IMG/VR virus record: IMGVR_UViG_3300046170_000288
Location: 1 to 58,581 of that record
From: a virus
Length of the DNA stretch: 58,581 bases
Strand: one strand, 5' to 3'
The notes beneath the pieces were generated by a model that saw only the letters and a program-made list of their open reading frames with translations, did not search any database and was not told the DNA's origin. Position 1 is the first letter of the stretch; every line of letters begins with the position of its first letter. Shown here piece by piece: positions 1 to 9,063 of this stretch. Made by a program: the position numbers and the translations under genes.

Positions 1-1730
1 CCAGATAGTAATTCTTCTAAAGTAGAATTAGGAATACCCCTTTTTTCAAAAATATCTTCTAATTTATTTGGGTTAACTCCAAGAGTCATAGCGTTTTGAA
101 TATGATTTAACATTTCTTTTCTAACTTTAAACAATTGTTTATTAGCTACAAAGTATCTTTCAATAACATCTTTGGGTGTTTTAGGTTCTCCTGATAACAC
201 ACCAAACTTACCACCGGTAAATAATTTAGTAGCATCTGATTGACCTTGTCTTAAATCATATAAATAAAAACCTAAAGCTTTTTCAGGGTTAACTTTTTCT
301 AATCTAAATCCAAAAATACCTGCAAGTTCATAAGGTACTTCATACATTGTAGGTCCTTTACCTGGTATTCCTTTTATAGCTTTAAAAGTTCTTTCGAAAG
401 GAGCTGTTGTAGGTTTTAGTGTTTTAGTTAAATGTTTCATAGCAATTTCAATTGCTTCTCCTGGAGGAGTATTTTCATCGTAAAGTTCTTGACCTTCTCT
501 TGTTCTACCATTTCTAACAAATATATCAGCTAAGGCTTCTGTATAAATAGATTCAGATATAAATGGAGAAGCAGTTTCACCAGCAGCTTTTGCAATACCT
601 TCCATAAAACCTTTTAATAAAACTTCTTCATCTTCAATACCTTGTTGAATATTAGTTAGCACAGATTGAAAAGGTCTAGTTAATGTATCATACACATTAT
701 TTTTTGACCAATCAGTGTAGTATAATTCACCTGTTTCAGGATCTCTTGTAAATATTAATTGCGAATTTTTAGACCAAGGTGCTACGAAATCTCTACCTGC
801 ATCTGCTTCTTCATTAGATACACCAAATATTGCTTGTGCTCCTTTAACTAATCCATAGGGAATTAAACTTGTTGCTGCAGTTATACCTACAAGCCTTTGG
901 AACCCTTCACTTTTCATAGGATTAGTACTAGTAATAGGATTAATTTTACCTGTAATAGGATCTCTTAAATCTCTCATGATTTGTTTAAATATTCCTCCAC
1001 CAGTTCTATATACTTCTGATGGCCATGACATAAAATTACCAAAAGGTGAAACACGTGCTGCTCTTACAAACTCACCAACCTTAGCATAATTTGGTATTGT
1101 GTCTTGTACTATTTGTGCAACTTCTTTTTCTAATTCTTCTGTAGATTTTTTAACTCCAGCCTTAGCATATTTTTCTCCACGTTTAACCATTTGTACTTCA
1201 TAATTTAAAATTTTCCAAAAATCATCTTCCGCAACATATAAATCTTGCATAAACTTAGCACTTTTTTTGACAGCTCTAGATGTTTTTTTACCTAAAGTAT
1301 TAATCATAGGTTTTAAAATACTATCTGTTGCAATATTACCTTCACCAAATCTAACGTCTTTCATTAGATTTCTAATATCACCAAGTCTTACGTTTGTATT
1401 TACAATACCAAGTTCTAAATATTTTCTGTATTTTTCTTGTGATATTGGTGTTCTAGGACCACCTACTTGAACTGTTCCAAATGCTTCTTTGGCTGCTTTT
1501 GCAAATACTCTTGGATCTGAAAACACTACACCATTACCTAATGAAAATGCACCAGAACTTAAAAAGTTTCTTATATGTGTAGGTATAGATAAAATTGTTT
1601 TAGCATATTGTGCACCTGCCTTAGGTGTTAAAACTAAATTACGCCATGCCCAAGAAAATGTTTTACCTAATGCACCTCCAGATTCACCTCTCATAAAATC
1701 TTGCATCTTAGACACATTTGTAAAACCTTC
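1..1730 (-). CDS. C-terminal part of giant virion protein (runs off left edge)
   Basis: Reading leftward from 1730 the frame stays open for about 576 codons to the window edge. It continues the protein encoded at 1729-3720 after a one-base shift: skipping one base of the TGA at 1731-1729 gives ...REIAEGFTNVSKMQDF.... A conserved-looking block, FVRAARVSPFGNFMSWPSE, lies in the middle, followed by mixed helical sequence. No enzyme motif was recognised. The position at the end of the late block suggests a large internal virion or DNA-ejection protein. The continuation is probably at 58228-58581. If the break is real, an internal ATG at 1706 could start a separate product. Confidence 0.7.
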
Positions 1731-3720
1731 AGGCTATTTCTCTTGTTGTGTATGTTCCTGATAATCTATTAACCAATACTCCTTCTTTAAAATAATCTTT
1801 TACATAATCATCCATTTTTACAATATCTGCTTCAGGACCAAAAGCTCTTTTAGCAGATAATGGACTGTCATGAAAAAATCCTCTTTGACCAAATGCAGTA
1901 TCTGTTTTTACATTTGCTTTTGCAATATCATCTGCATCTAGTATTTCATCAAACAATTGATTTTTTCTTGCAATAACAGATAGCTTATTCATTCCTTCAA
2001 ATATAGAATGTCTTGCATCTTCTATTTCACCAAATAATTCTCTAAATATTTTAGATCCTTTTCCAATAACTTGAATTTCTTTTTTACCACCAGGTAAATC
2101 TTTAGCTAATGTTTGTGAAAATGTTTTTAAACCATAAGCATCATCAGCAGCTTTAGATAAATTTTGATATGCAAAGGTAGGTAAAGTATCTTTTGAAGGA
2201 TCCATTTTTCTAACTTGCTTTATAATATCATTAACCATACCTTCTGCTTCTAAATCAGTAATTGGGTTTTTATTTTTTCTAGCGTATCTTTTAAATAATT
2301 CTTTTGTAGCTTTAATTGAATCTTGAGTAGGTTTATATTTAGAAAAAAATCCAGCTTCTGCATCTTCAAATATTTCAAATGTATTACCTATATAATTTTT
2401 AACTCTGTTACCCATTATTTTTCTTAAATCTTTTGTAACACCTACAGGTAAATCTACTTTTCCTCCCGGTCCAGCTGCAGTTATTTCTAATAAATCATTA
2501 AATTCTTTTCTAGTTTTAGTTAATATATCTACTATTTTATTGCCTGTTATAACCCCTTCTTCAGGTCCCATTCTTTTAGTTATTGTTTTTAAAACTTGTT
2601 TTTGTAAATTTTTATCTAAAGGTTTTGTTAAGTCTCCTTCAAAAAGTAAATCATCTAACCCTTTTAAAAATTGTTTTCTTTCTTCTACACTAGATGCATT
2701 AAAAAACTTTCTAAATTCAGGGAACACTTTATCAATTTCAGTATCTAATCTTGATACCATTTCTTCTGAAAAATTAGTATCTCTCATTTGTCGAGCATTC
2801 TGCATTTGTTTTGCTGTTGCAATTTCAGCGGGTTTAGTTCCTCTAAATCTAAATGCTGATGCTAATTTATCTAATGCTCTTTCTATTTGTGAATTACTAT
2901 AAGCTAATTCTTTTCCTCTAGTAGCTAAAGCTTTTATACTAGAACCCGCACCATATATAAAAGGTGCAAGCAACGCAGATTCTGTTCCAAATTTTAATCT
3001 ATTTAATAGTTTTCTTCCTGCATCTTCCGATGGATCATCAACTACATCTCTATCTAATTCTGTAGGACCTCCTTCAAACAAATCACCGAAAGTTCCTATC
3101 TTTTCATTATCAACAACTAGTGTTTCACCAGCAGCTCCTCCTACTGCAATTACACCATATCTTTTTGCACCAGTTAATTTGTTTAAACTTTCTGCTTTAT
3201 CGACTCCTTTTTTTAAATTTTTATTTTTAGGATTTACTAATTTATTTGCTTTTTTTGCATTAACTAATTTTTTAGCTATTGTTTCTACACCTTTTACAGC
3301 ACCCTTAGCTCCTAATGTTCCAAAACTTGCTATTTGTGTAAAGGCTTCTGATAACTTACCTACAGCTCTTTGTTCTGCTAATTCTTCAAAAGGATTTAAT
3401 TTGTCAAAAAATTTTTCTACTTCAACAGCATAACTAATATCTTTTTCTGAAAGGTCAGGTATTCCTAATAACTCTCCTCCACCTAGATCAAATAGTTCAG
3501 CTGTTACTGACGCAAATCCTTCTGGTATTTTTATAGCTCCTGATAATATCCCTGCAGTAATTGCAGTTAAACCCGATATTTCATTATCTTCTTCAGCTTC
3601 TGGTTTTTTACTTTCTTGATTATATAAAGATTCATCAACATCTATTTTATTAGATTGTTTCTTTTTTTCCTCTTCCGTCAGAGGTTTAAATCTCGGATCG
3701 TCTAGGCTTAAAGTAGCCAT
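1729..3720 (-). CDS. Large virion/ejection protein, N-terminal part
   Basis: A 663-residue frame starting MATLSLDDPRF and ending at TGA (1731-1729). The N-terminus is charged and disordered-looking (K/E/D-rich, residues 1-45), followed by a Gly/Ala-rich, weakly hydrophobic segment around residues 47-75 and long helical stretches. It abuts the gene at 3724. With the continuation at 1-1730 and probably 58228-58581 the intact protein would be roughly 1,350 residues. Size and place at the end of the structural operon suggest an internal virion protein, but no domain is clear, so the function is inferred from context only. Confidence 0.7.
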   Translation of the reverse strand: MATLSLDDPRFKPLTEEEKKKQSNKIDVDESLYNQESKKPEAEEDNEISGLTAITAGILSGAIKIPEGFASVTAELFDLGGGELLGIPDLSEKDISYAVEVEKFFDKLNPFEELAEQRAVGKLSEAFTQIASFGTLGAKGAVKGVETIAKKLVNAKKANKLVNPKNKNLKKGVDKAESLNKLTGAKRYGVIAVGGAAGETLVVDNEKIGTFGDLFEGGPTELDRDVVDDPSEDAGRKLLNRLKFGTESALLAPFIYGAGSSIKALATRGKELAYSNSQIERALDKLASAFRFRGTKPAEIATAKQMQNARQMRDTNFSEEMVSRLDTEIDKVFPEFRKFFNASSVEERKQFLKGLDDLLFEGDLTKPLDKNLQKQVLKTITKRMGPEEGVITGNKIVDILTKTRKEFNDLLEITAAGPGGKVDLPVGVTKDLRKIMGNRVKNYIGNTFEIFEDAEAGFFSKYKPTQDSIKATKELFKRYARKNKNPITDLEAEGMVNDIIKQVRKMDPSKDTLPTFAYQNLSKAADDAYGLKTFSQTLAKDLPGGKKEIQVIGKGSKIFRELFGEIEDARHSIFEGMNKLSVIARKNQLFDEILDADDIAKANVKTDTAFGQRGFFHDSPLSAKRAFGPEADIVKMDDYVKDYFKEGVLVNRLSGTYTTREIA

Positions 3721-3723
3721 AGA

Positions 3724-4659
3724 TTATTCCTCTATTTCATACGTTAATGGATTTAGTCTGTAAGTTCCACCTGCATTATCAAATACTAAAAATTCTGAAG
3801 TGACTGGATCATAGATAATATCTCCAGGTTTATATTGATCTACAGGAAGTTCTAATATTTTACCTTTGTTGTCAAAAGTGTATGGTTTAAATCCTTTATA
3901 TTTTGCAACTATTTTTGGATCGGCTTCTCTTCTAAACTTAGTTACATTAAATGCAGTTTGATCAGGTGCCATTTTTACTGCAGGATTTTTACTATTTTGA
4001 TATGTTTCTGTTAAACCTGAAACAACATTTTCAAAAGCAGGTGTTACTTGTTCTGTTCTAAATTCAGATGCTCCAGGATTATCTCTTTTAAACTCAAGTT
4101 CTTTTATTTTATTTTCACCTTTTTTAATTTCAACTGCAATTTTATTTTGTCTATCAGCATCACCTTGAGCAGCATCATATTCTCTTTTTAATTGAGCAAG
4201 ATTATTTTTAGCTTCTATCTCTTGATTTAATAAATCTTGTTTAAATTTTTGTTCTTTTCCTATTAAAAGATCTTCTCTTGCAATAGCTTCTTTAGCTTTT
4301 TCATCTTCTATATCATAGCCTAATTTAGCAAGCTCCATGTCTCTTGCGCTTGTTCTTTGACCTTCTATGTCAGAAAATAATTGATTTAAGTTTTCACCAC
4401 CAAATGCTAAACCTAAATTACCTAAAGTACTTCCACCTCTGTTTTCAGAAAAACCTTGTAATGAACCTTGAATTAAATACTTACCAAGTGGATCAATAGT
4501 TGGTTGTGCATACTTATCGTATATTTCTTTGTATCTATCTCCAGCAGACGGGCTTTCTGTTCCAATAGAATAATTTTTTCTATCTTCAATACCAGACATA
4601 ATACCATTCATATTGGTAGATCCACCTCTGAACATTGGTCTTCTAAATACTTTACTCAT
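3724..4659 (-). CDS. Putative virion protein with coiled coil
   Basis: 311 residues starting MSKVFRRPMFRGGS, a short Arg/Gly-rich head that I associate with virion proteins of uncultured marine phages. Residues about 105-195 are Glu/Lys/Gln-rich with heptad character, so a long coiled coil is likely. The C-terminus is beta-like and ends YEIEE. It overlaps the upstream gene (4652-5479) by 8 bases, so translation is probably coupled. The function is unknown; a part in the internal head or tail complex is inferred from position. Confidence 0.65.
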   Translation of the reverse strand: MSKVFRRPMFRGGSTNMNGIMSGIEDRKNYSIGTESPSAGDRYKEIYDKYAQPTIDPLGKYLIQGSLQGFSENRGGSTLGNLGLAFGGENLNQLFSDIEGQRTSARDMELAKLGYDIEDEKAKEAIAREDLLIGKEQKFKQDLLNQEIEAKNNLAQLKREYDAAQGDADRQNKIAVEIKKGENKIKELEFKRDNPGASEFRTEQVTPAFENVVSGLTETYQNSKNPAVKMAPDQTAFNVTKFRREADPKIVAKYKGFKPYTFDNKGKILELPVDQYKPGDIIYDPVTSEFLVFDNAGGTYRLNPLTYEIEE

Positions 4660-5479
4660 TATGCTGTCTTTGTACTGGGTTTAGTGTTCTGTAAATTCCT
4701 GCTAATCCTGATCCCGCACTAATTAAAGATTGTAATCCACTTGGATTAGGAGTTTGTTCTGTAATTGATTTACCAGGATAACCTGCAATTAATTGTGTTA
4801 CCCCTGTACCATATTGCTGTGCAGCAGTTAATGGTTGATTTAAATTTTGTATATTTAGTTGTTGGTTAGCAGTTAATTCATTTTGTCTTTGTGCTTGTAA
4901 TGCTCCACCTAATGTAGTTAGACCTGCAACTTGTTGACCTTGTAATGCAGGAACTTGTTGAGCTAAATTCATTTGATTAGAAAATTGATTTTGAGCTAAC
5001 TGGTTAGCTTGTGTAAATCCTTGGCCTAATAATTGTGCTTGTAGTGCTGCTCTGTTTCTATCAGAGTTTGACATATATTCTGCTTGTGCAACACCTTCTC
5101 TTGATCCACCAAAAGCACCAGAAGCAATAGCATTTTGTGAAATAGTACCTAAACCTTTTTGTGCTTGAAGATCATATTCTCCTAAAGTTGCATTAATAAC
5201 ATCTTGTTGATAAGGAGACATAAACTGTTGATAGCCTGTAGGCCCAGTAGCTGCTCCTGCAGCTTGAATGTATGGTTCATATGCACCAATACCCGCTTGT
5301 AATTGTTTAACAGCTTCTTGTTGTAGTGGATCTAATCCAGCTACATTTTGAGCACCATATACTTTGGAAAGATCAGCACCTTTATAATCACCGACTGCAG
5401 AAGAAAGATCTTCTAAAAAAGTTTTACCCGCTGCTTCTATAAATTCCGGTGGCCTGACTCTAGTTTCACTAACTGCCAT
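4652..5479 (-). CDS. Gln/Ala-rich putative ejection protein
   Basis: 275 residues with strong Gln/Ala/Asn/Gly bias and predicted mostly helical, similar in character to internal virion proteins that are ejected with DNA in podoviruses. The middle (about residues 130-230) is a low-complexity helix with repeated LAQNQ/LQAQ patterns. No catalytic motif is seen. Start and stop overlap both neighbours by one to eight bases (5479 and 4652), so it sits in a tight translational chain with the genes at 3724 and 5479. Confidence 0.6.
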   Translation of the reverse strand: MAVSETRVRPPEFIEAAGKTFLEDLSSAVGDYKGADLSKVYGAQNVAGLDPLQQEAVKQLQAGIGAYEPYIQAAGAATGPTGYQQFMSPYQQDVINATLGEYDLQAQKGLGTISQNAIASGAFGGSREGVAQAEYMSNSDRNRAALQAQLLGQGFTQANQLAQNQFSNQMNLAQQVPALQGQQVAGLTTLGGALQAQRQNELTANQQLNIQNLNQPLTAAQQYGTGVTQLIAGYPGKSITEQTPNPSGLQSLISAGSGLAGIYRTLNPVQRQHNE

Positions 5480-6699
5480 TATACTGTTCCTCCGTTTTCT
5501 AATTTTTTCATAGTGTCATACATAATCTGAGCACCTTTATTTACACTACCACCACCTGCTGCTCTTACAGCATCAGCAGTAAATACGAATTCGTTGTTTG
5601 ATAACATTGCAGGAATGTCATCTGCCTTTTCTTTTACACCAACTGGAGGAATAAATCCACCTGTTTCTCTTAAATCTAGCTCTTTTACACCCTTAGGATT
5701 GATATTAATATCTAGTCCTTCAATCCCTGAAGCCTGTTCCACTAACTCATCAGATCCATAAGCACGGTTTATTCTACCACCATAAGCCATTTTAGGTTTT
5801 TCAAGTGATTCAGGTGCATCTATATACTTCATCATTTCTTCTCTAATCATTGTTAATACTTCACTCTCTTTCATACCATAGTTTTCAGCTATCTCTGTTA
5901 CTTTTTTAGGTAAATATTGTGTTCTAAAAAATTGATAACCTTTCATTGTACCATCTTCAGGTTCTCCGATTCCAGATCGACCTGGGCCAAGCATAATTTT
6001 TGCTACTTCTGATACTTCTTTTTGAGGAGCATCGTTAGGTATTGGATTAGAAGTTGTTGTATCTATTTGTAATCCTCTTGGAAGATCTTCCATATTATTA
6101 CCTGTGTATGTTGGATCAGGTGTTCCATCATCATAACCCATTCTACCACCACCAGCTTTCATGTTTCTATTTAAAAAATTTTCTTTTTTAGTATCATAAG
6201 CTGCCATTGCATTTGGATCATTTGTATCTACACTTGGTAAATTTAAATTATCATAATATTGTTCTAAGTATTGTCTTAAAGCTTCTGGGTCACCTTTTAA
6301 AGCTTGTATCTGTTGAGGTTCCATATCACCAAATAATTTTCCTGCTGTTGCTCCAGCTACAAGTTTACCTACATTACTTCCTAAAAAATTTTTAGCTCCA
6401 GATAATAAAGATCCAAATTGGCTTTGAGCAAAATCTCCTCCTACTTTTCTAAGTAAAGGATTAAAACTACCCTTACCAAAAAAAGAACCAAGTCCACTTC
6501 CACCACCTAAACCATATAAAGATCCAGCAGTTAATGCTAACTTACCAATATCAGATTTAAGAAAACTTCCTATTCCTTTAGTAATACCCTTAAAAGCTTT
6601 TTTAAGGCCACCTAAAAATGCTTTTTCTCTAGGTGCAACTTGCATAATTCCACCTCCCATTCTTAACTGTCTTGGCATTTGTGATCTTGATATTGTCAT
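5479..6699 (-). CDS. Gly-rich virion protein with membrane-active N-terminus
   Basis: 406 residues. Residues about 28-125 are Gly/Leu/Phe/Lys-rich with weakly amphipathic segments, as in proteins that insert into membranes during DNA entry. Two short Gly-Arg motifs occur (GGGRMGYDDG near 182 and AYGGRINRAYG near 307). The C-terminus carries a block typical of marine phage virion proteins, DDIPAMLSNNEFVFTADAVR, followed by a Gly-rich turn and a short helix. It is one gene of the terminal structural cluster. Function is inferred only. Confidence 0.65.
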   Translation of the reverse strand: MTISRSQMPRQLRMGGGIMQVAPREKAFLGGLKKAFKGITKGIGSFLKSDIGKLALTAGSLYGLGGGSGLGSFFGKGSFNPLLRKVGGDFAQSQFGSLLSGAKNFLGSNVGKLVAGATAGKLFGDMEPQQIQALKGDPEALRQYLEQYYDNLNLPSVDTNDPNAMAAYDTKKENFLNRNMKAGGGRMGYDDGTPDPTYTGNNMEDLPRGLQIDTTTSNPIPNDAPQKEVSEVAKIMLGPGRSGIGEPEDGTMKGYQFFRTQYLPKKVTEIAENYGMKESEVLTMIREEMMKYIDAPESLEKPKMAYGGRINRAYGSDELVEQASGIEGLDININPKGVKELDLRETGGFIPPVGVKEKADDIPAMLSNNEFVFTADAVRAAGGGSVNKGAQIMYDTMKKLENGGTV

Positions 6700-6727
6700 A
6701 ATTTATTATATCCAATAATCCCTTGTT

Positions 6728-6973
6728 TTACAACTTAGAATCACCGCCTATCGGCAATGCTTCTACGGTTACTTTAACGTCTCTTTTAATATCATCAGCT
6801 ACAGTATCTGTACCTGGATCTTGTACATCATTCATAGCTTCTGCGTCTGAATTATATTCTTGACCTGTTTTAATGTTTGTTAGCGTAACCTCTGTTTTTG
6901 GTGTTATAATCTTAACCGGTTTACCATTTATTACTTCTACTCTATATGATGCTTCTGTTTCTACAAATGACAT
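6728..6973 (-). CDS. Small conserved virion-operon protein
   Basis: 81 residues, acidic, with beta-strand-like alternation in the first half (YRVEVINGKPVKIITPKTEV) and an acidic linker after it. It starts one base after the stop of the gene at 6975-7304. No domain recognised; probably a minor structural or assembly protein. Confidence 0.6.
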   Translation of the reverse strand: MSFVETEASYRVEVINGKPVKIITPKTEVTLTNIKTGQEYNSDAEAMNDVQDPGTDTVADDIKRDVKVTVEALPIGGDSKL

Positions 6974-6974
6974 A

Positions 6975-7304
6975 TTAATCCCTATTTATTTCTAATATTG
7001 ATGCTACTACATGCAATCTATTTGCATCTGCAGCGGTTACTTTAAATACTTCGTTTTCTTCTAATATAACAGGTTGAGTTAGCAATTGTTCTGTTGCATG
7101 ACCTGCTACAGCCTTTACGTCAAACAATACAAATACATTACTAGATGCATCTGTTATAGTTGCTGTAATCGTACTACCATTATTACTATCATCACAAACT
7201 AAAATACTTTTTATAATAGCTCTTGAATCAGATGGTGCAGTATATAAAGTAGTAGCACTCGTAGTTGTTAAATCTAATTTTGCATTTTTATAAATATTAG
7301 CCAT
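6975..7304 (-). CDS. Beta-rich virion structural protein
   Basis: 109 residues beginning MANIYKNAKLDLTTTSATTL, followed by alternating strands and ending with LHVVASILEINRD. This pattern (Thr-rich first strand, YTAPSDSRAIIKSI, closing HVVASI) is one I recognise from small virion beta-sandwich proteins in marine tailed phages. It is probably a decoration or tail-associated protein; which one cannot be told here. Confidence 0.65.
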   Translation of the reverse strand: MANIYKNAKLDLTTTSATTLYTAPSDSRAIIKSILVCDDSNNGSTITATITDASSNVFVLFDVKAVAGHATEQLLTQPVILEENEVFKVTAADANRLHVVASILEINRD

Positions 7305-7462
7305 TAAACCACGCGAACCTTTCTTGATCTTGTTTTTGTTCGTTTAAAAAAGTAGAATTTAATTGCTCTACAATCTATAGCAATTGCTCTATTAATTTGT
7401 TTTTGGTTAGAGACATCATACTCTTCTTTAGGCTCAGGTAATCTAACTACTACTTTTGCCAT
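7297..7462 (-). CDS. Small conserved phage protein, broken by one extra base
   Basis: Starts ATG at 7462 (MAKVVVRLPEPKEEYDVSNQ). After about 30 codons the frame must shift by one base (near 7371) to give EQLNSTFLNEQKQDQERFAW, ending at TAA 7299-7297, which overlaps the next start. The span of 166 bases is 3n+1, as expected for one inserted base. Short proteins of this pattern occur in many marine phages in fibre or neck operons. Without repair the frame gives a basic tail (KFYFFKRTKTRSRK) that looks wrong. Confidence 0.55.
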
Positions 7463-9063
7463 GTTTTATTTTCTTGATATCCTAAAATAGGAGGCATTAC
7501 AGTTAATATAGATCCTATAATCATTGACATTGGATAAATACAAAAATCAGCAAACGTTGAACCTATAGTTCTTTTACCATAAATTTTATGATTATAAAAA
7601 TCTCTTACTCTATCAGATGACCATTTATATTTAGCAACAAGATTATCAGCCATAACTCTTCCCCAAACATCATATCCTCTTTGCCAAATTTTAGATTGTC
7701 TTCTATGCCAAACTCTAAGTTTTTTAACTTCTAGTAATGTCATGTCACCACGTTCATTAGCTGCTGTACAACAATGAGTTCCACCACTATTATTGTTTCC
7801 ATTATCATTACCACTACCTGTATCTACTCCAGCTTCATCATAAGTTGATCCTCCATCAAAAATATTTCCAGACGGAGAAGCTTTACTATTATCACCAGCC
7901 ATAAAATTATCATCACTATATGGATCTGGATTTCCAAAATTCTGTTCTACAAAATCATAAGAACCATCTTGACCTCCACCCTGATTATAAGTTAAACCTG
8001 AAGTGCTTGTACTACCCTCATTATTATTATCTGCATATACAGTTGAATCTATAGTATTAATTCCTGCTGGATCAACTGATCCAGTAGTTCCTGTTCCATC
8101 TCCTGAACCTGTTATAGTAGTTGGATAGTTATCTAAATATGTAGGAGCTGTTGCTGTGTAAATACTTGTAGGTTTTTTCATAGGATCTAATATATCATCT
8201 AATATATTATCTTCTTCATCTTCTGAATACGTTGATGTTTTTATTTCTTCATCATAAGTAGGAATTTGATCATTAATAAATCCATCATCTATATCTTTTT
8301 GTTTAAGTTTATCGTTGAAAACAGTTGTTGCTTTAGCTGATCCACCAAAAAATTTAGCTTCTGCTTCATCAAGAGCATCTAATCTTTCTTGTAGATTACC
8401 TTTATAACCAGGTTTGCTCATAGTTTCTTTTATTTTATTTCTTCTTTTTTCAAAAGTTTGTCTAGTTATTTGGTTAGCATTGTAACCAGACATTACATTT
8501 GCTGCTGTATCATAATCACCACCATCAGATACAATTTGTCCAATATCATTTAATTGAAAACCTTGACCTAATAATTCATTTTCTAAAATAGCTCTTTGAT
8601 TTACAGGCATCTTATCACCTAAATATTCTAAACCTTTTCCGATAAAACTATTTTTTAAATAATTTGCAGCTGCACCAGGTATACCTGTTAGTTGTTTACC
8701 TTCATAATAATCTGGATACATATCCATTAATTTTGCTACTTCAGTACTTGTGTTAGGAATATTTGTACCTGTAAGAGAACCTCCTGGAGTTCCAATTAAA
8801 TTTCTTTCAGCAGCTTGTCTGTAACTATATGGACTATAATTATCTTCGGTTCTTGTTCTATTAGGATCAGAATTGTAAACACTAAATCCATCTCCACCAC
8901 CACCTTGTACAGGTAATATTCTTTTTACTGGTGCATTAGGATCTTGCGGTGGAATAGTTATAGGTGGAGGGTTAGTTCCAGGTTGATTAGTTCTATCGTA
9001 TTTAAAAGTCTTAGGTAAAGACTGATTTAAATACTGCATTGCTAAATCATATAAACTTGCCAT
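7450..9063 (-). CDS. Putative virion protein with His/Cys C-terminal block
   Basis: Start chosen at 9063 (MASLYDLAMQYLNQ), because the ATG overlaps the stop of the upstream gene; the frame is open 17 codons further but that part overlaps the neighbour. About 537 residues. The middle is Gly/Ser/Asn/Asp-rich and low in complexity (about residues 300-430). The last 110 residues are compact: HCCTAANERGD, then VWHRRQSKIWQRGYDVWG, then hydrophobic segments with PMSMIIGSILTVM. That C-terminal block is typical of marine phage structural operons. Probably a minor virion protein; function unknown. Confidence 0.65.
   Translation of the reverse strand: MASLYDLAMQYLNQSLPKTFKYDRTNQPGTNPPPITIPPQDPNAPVKRILPVQGGGGDGFSVYNSDPNRTRTEDNYSPYSYRQAAERNLIGTPGGSLTGTNIPNTSTEVAKLMDMYPDYYEGKQLTGIPGAAANYLKNSFIGKGLEYLGDKMPVNQRAILENELLGQGFQLNDIGQIVSDGGDYDTAANVMSGYNANQITRQTFEKRRNKIKETMSKPGYKGNLQERLDALDEAEAKFFGGSAKATTVFNDKLKQKDIDDGFINDQIPTYDEEIKTSTYSEDEEDNILDDILDPMKKPTSIYTATAPTYLDNYPTTITGSGDGTGTTGSVDPAGINTIDSTVYADNNNEGSTSTSGLTYNQGGGQDGSYDFVEQNFGNPDPYSDDNFMAGDNSKASPSGNIFDGGSTYDEAGVDTGSGNDNGNNNSGGTHCCTAANERGDMTLLEVKKLRVWHRRQSKIWQRGYDVWGRVMADNLVAKYKWSSDRVRDFYNHKIYGKRTIGSTFADFCIYPMSMIIGSILTVMPPILGYQENKTWQK

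Noticed and set aside
1729-1734. Programmed +1 frameshift at GCC-TGA in the giant virion gene
   Set aside because: The +1 codon pairs poorly with the P-site tRNA and similar one-base shifts occur in more than 15 other genes without any common slippery site. An insertion error explains all of them better.
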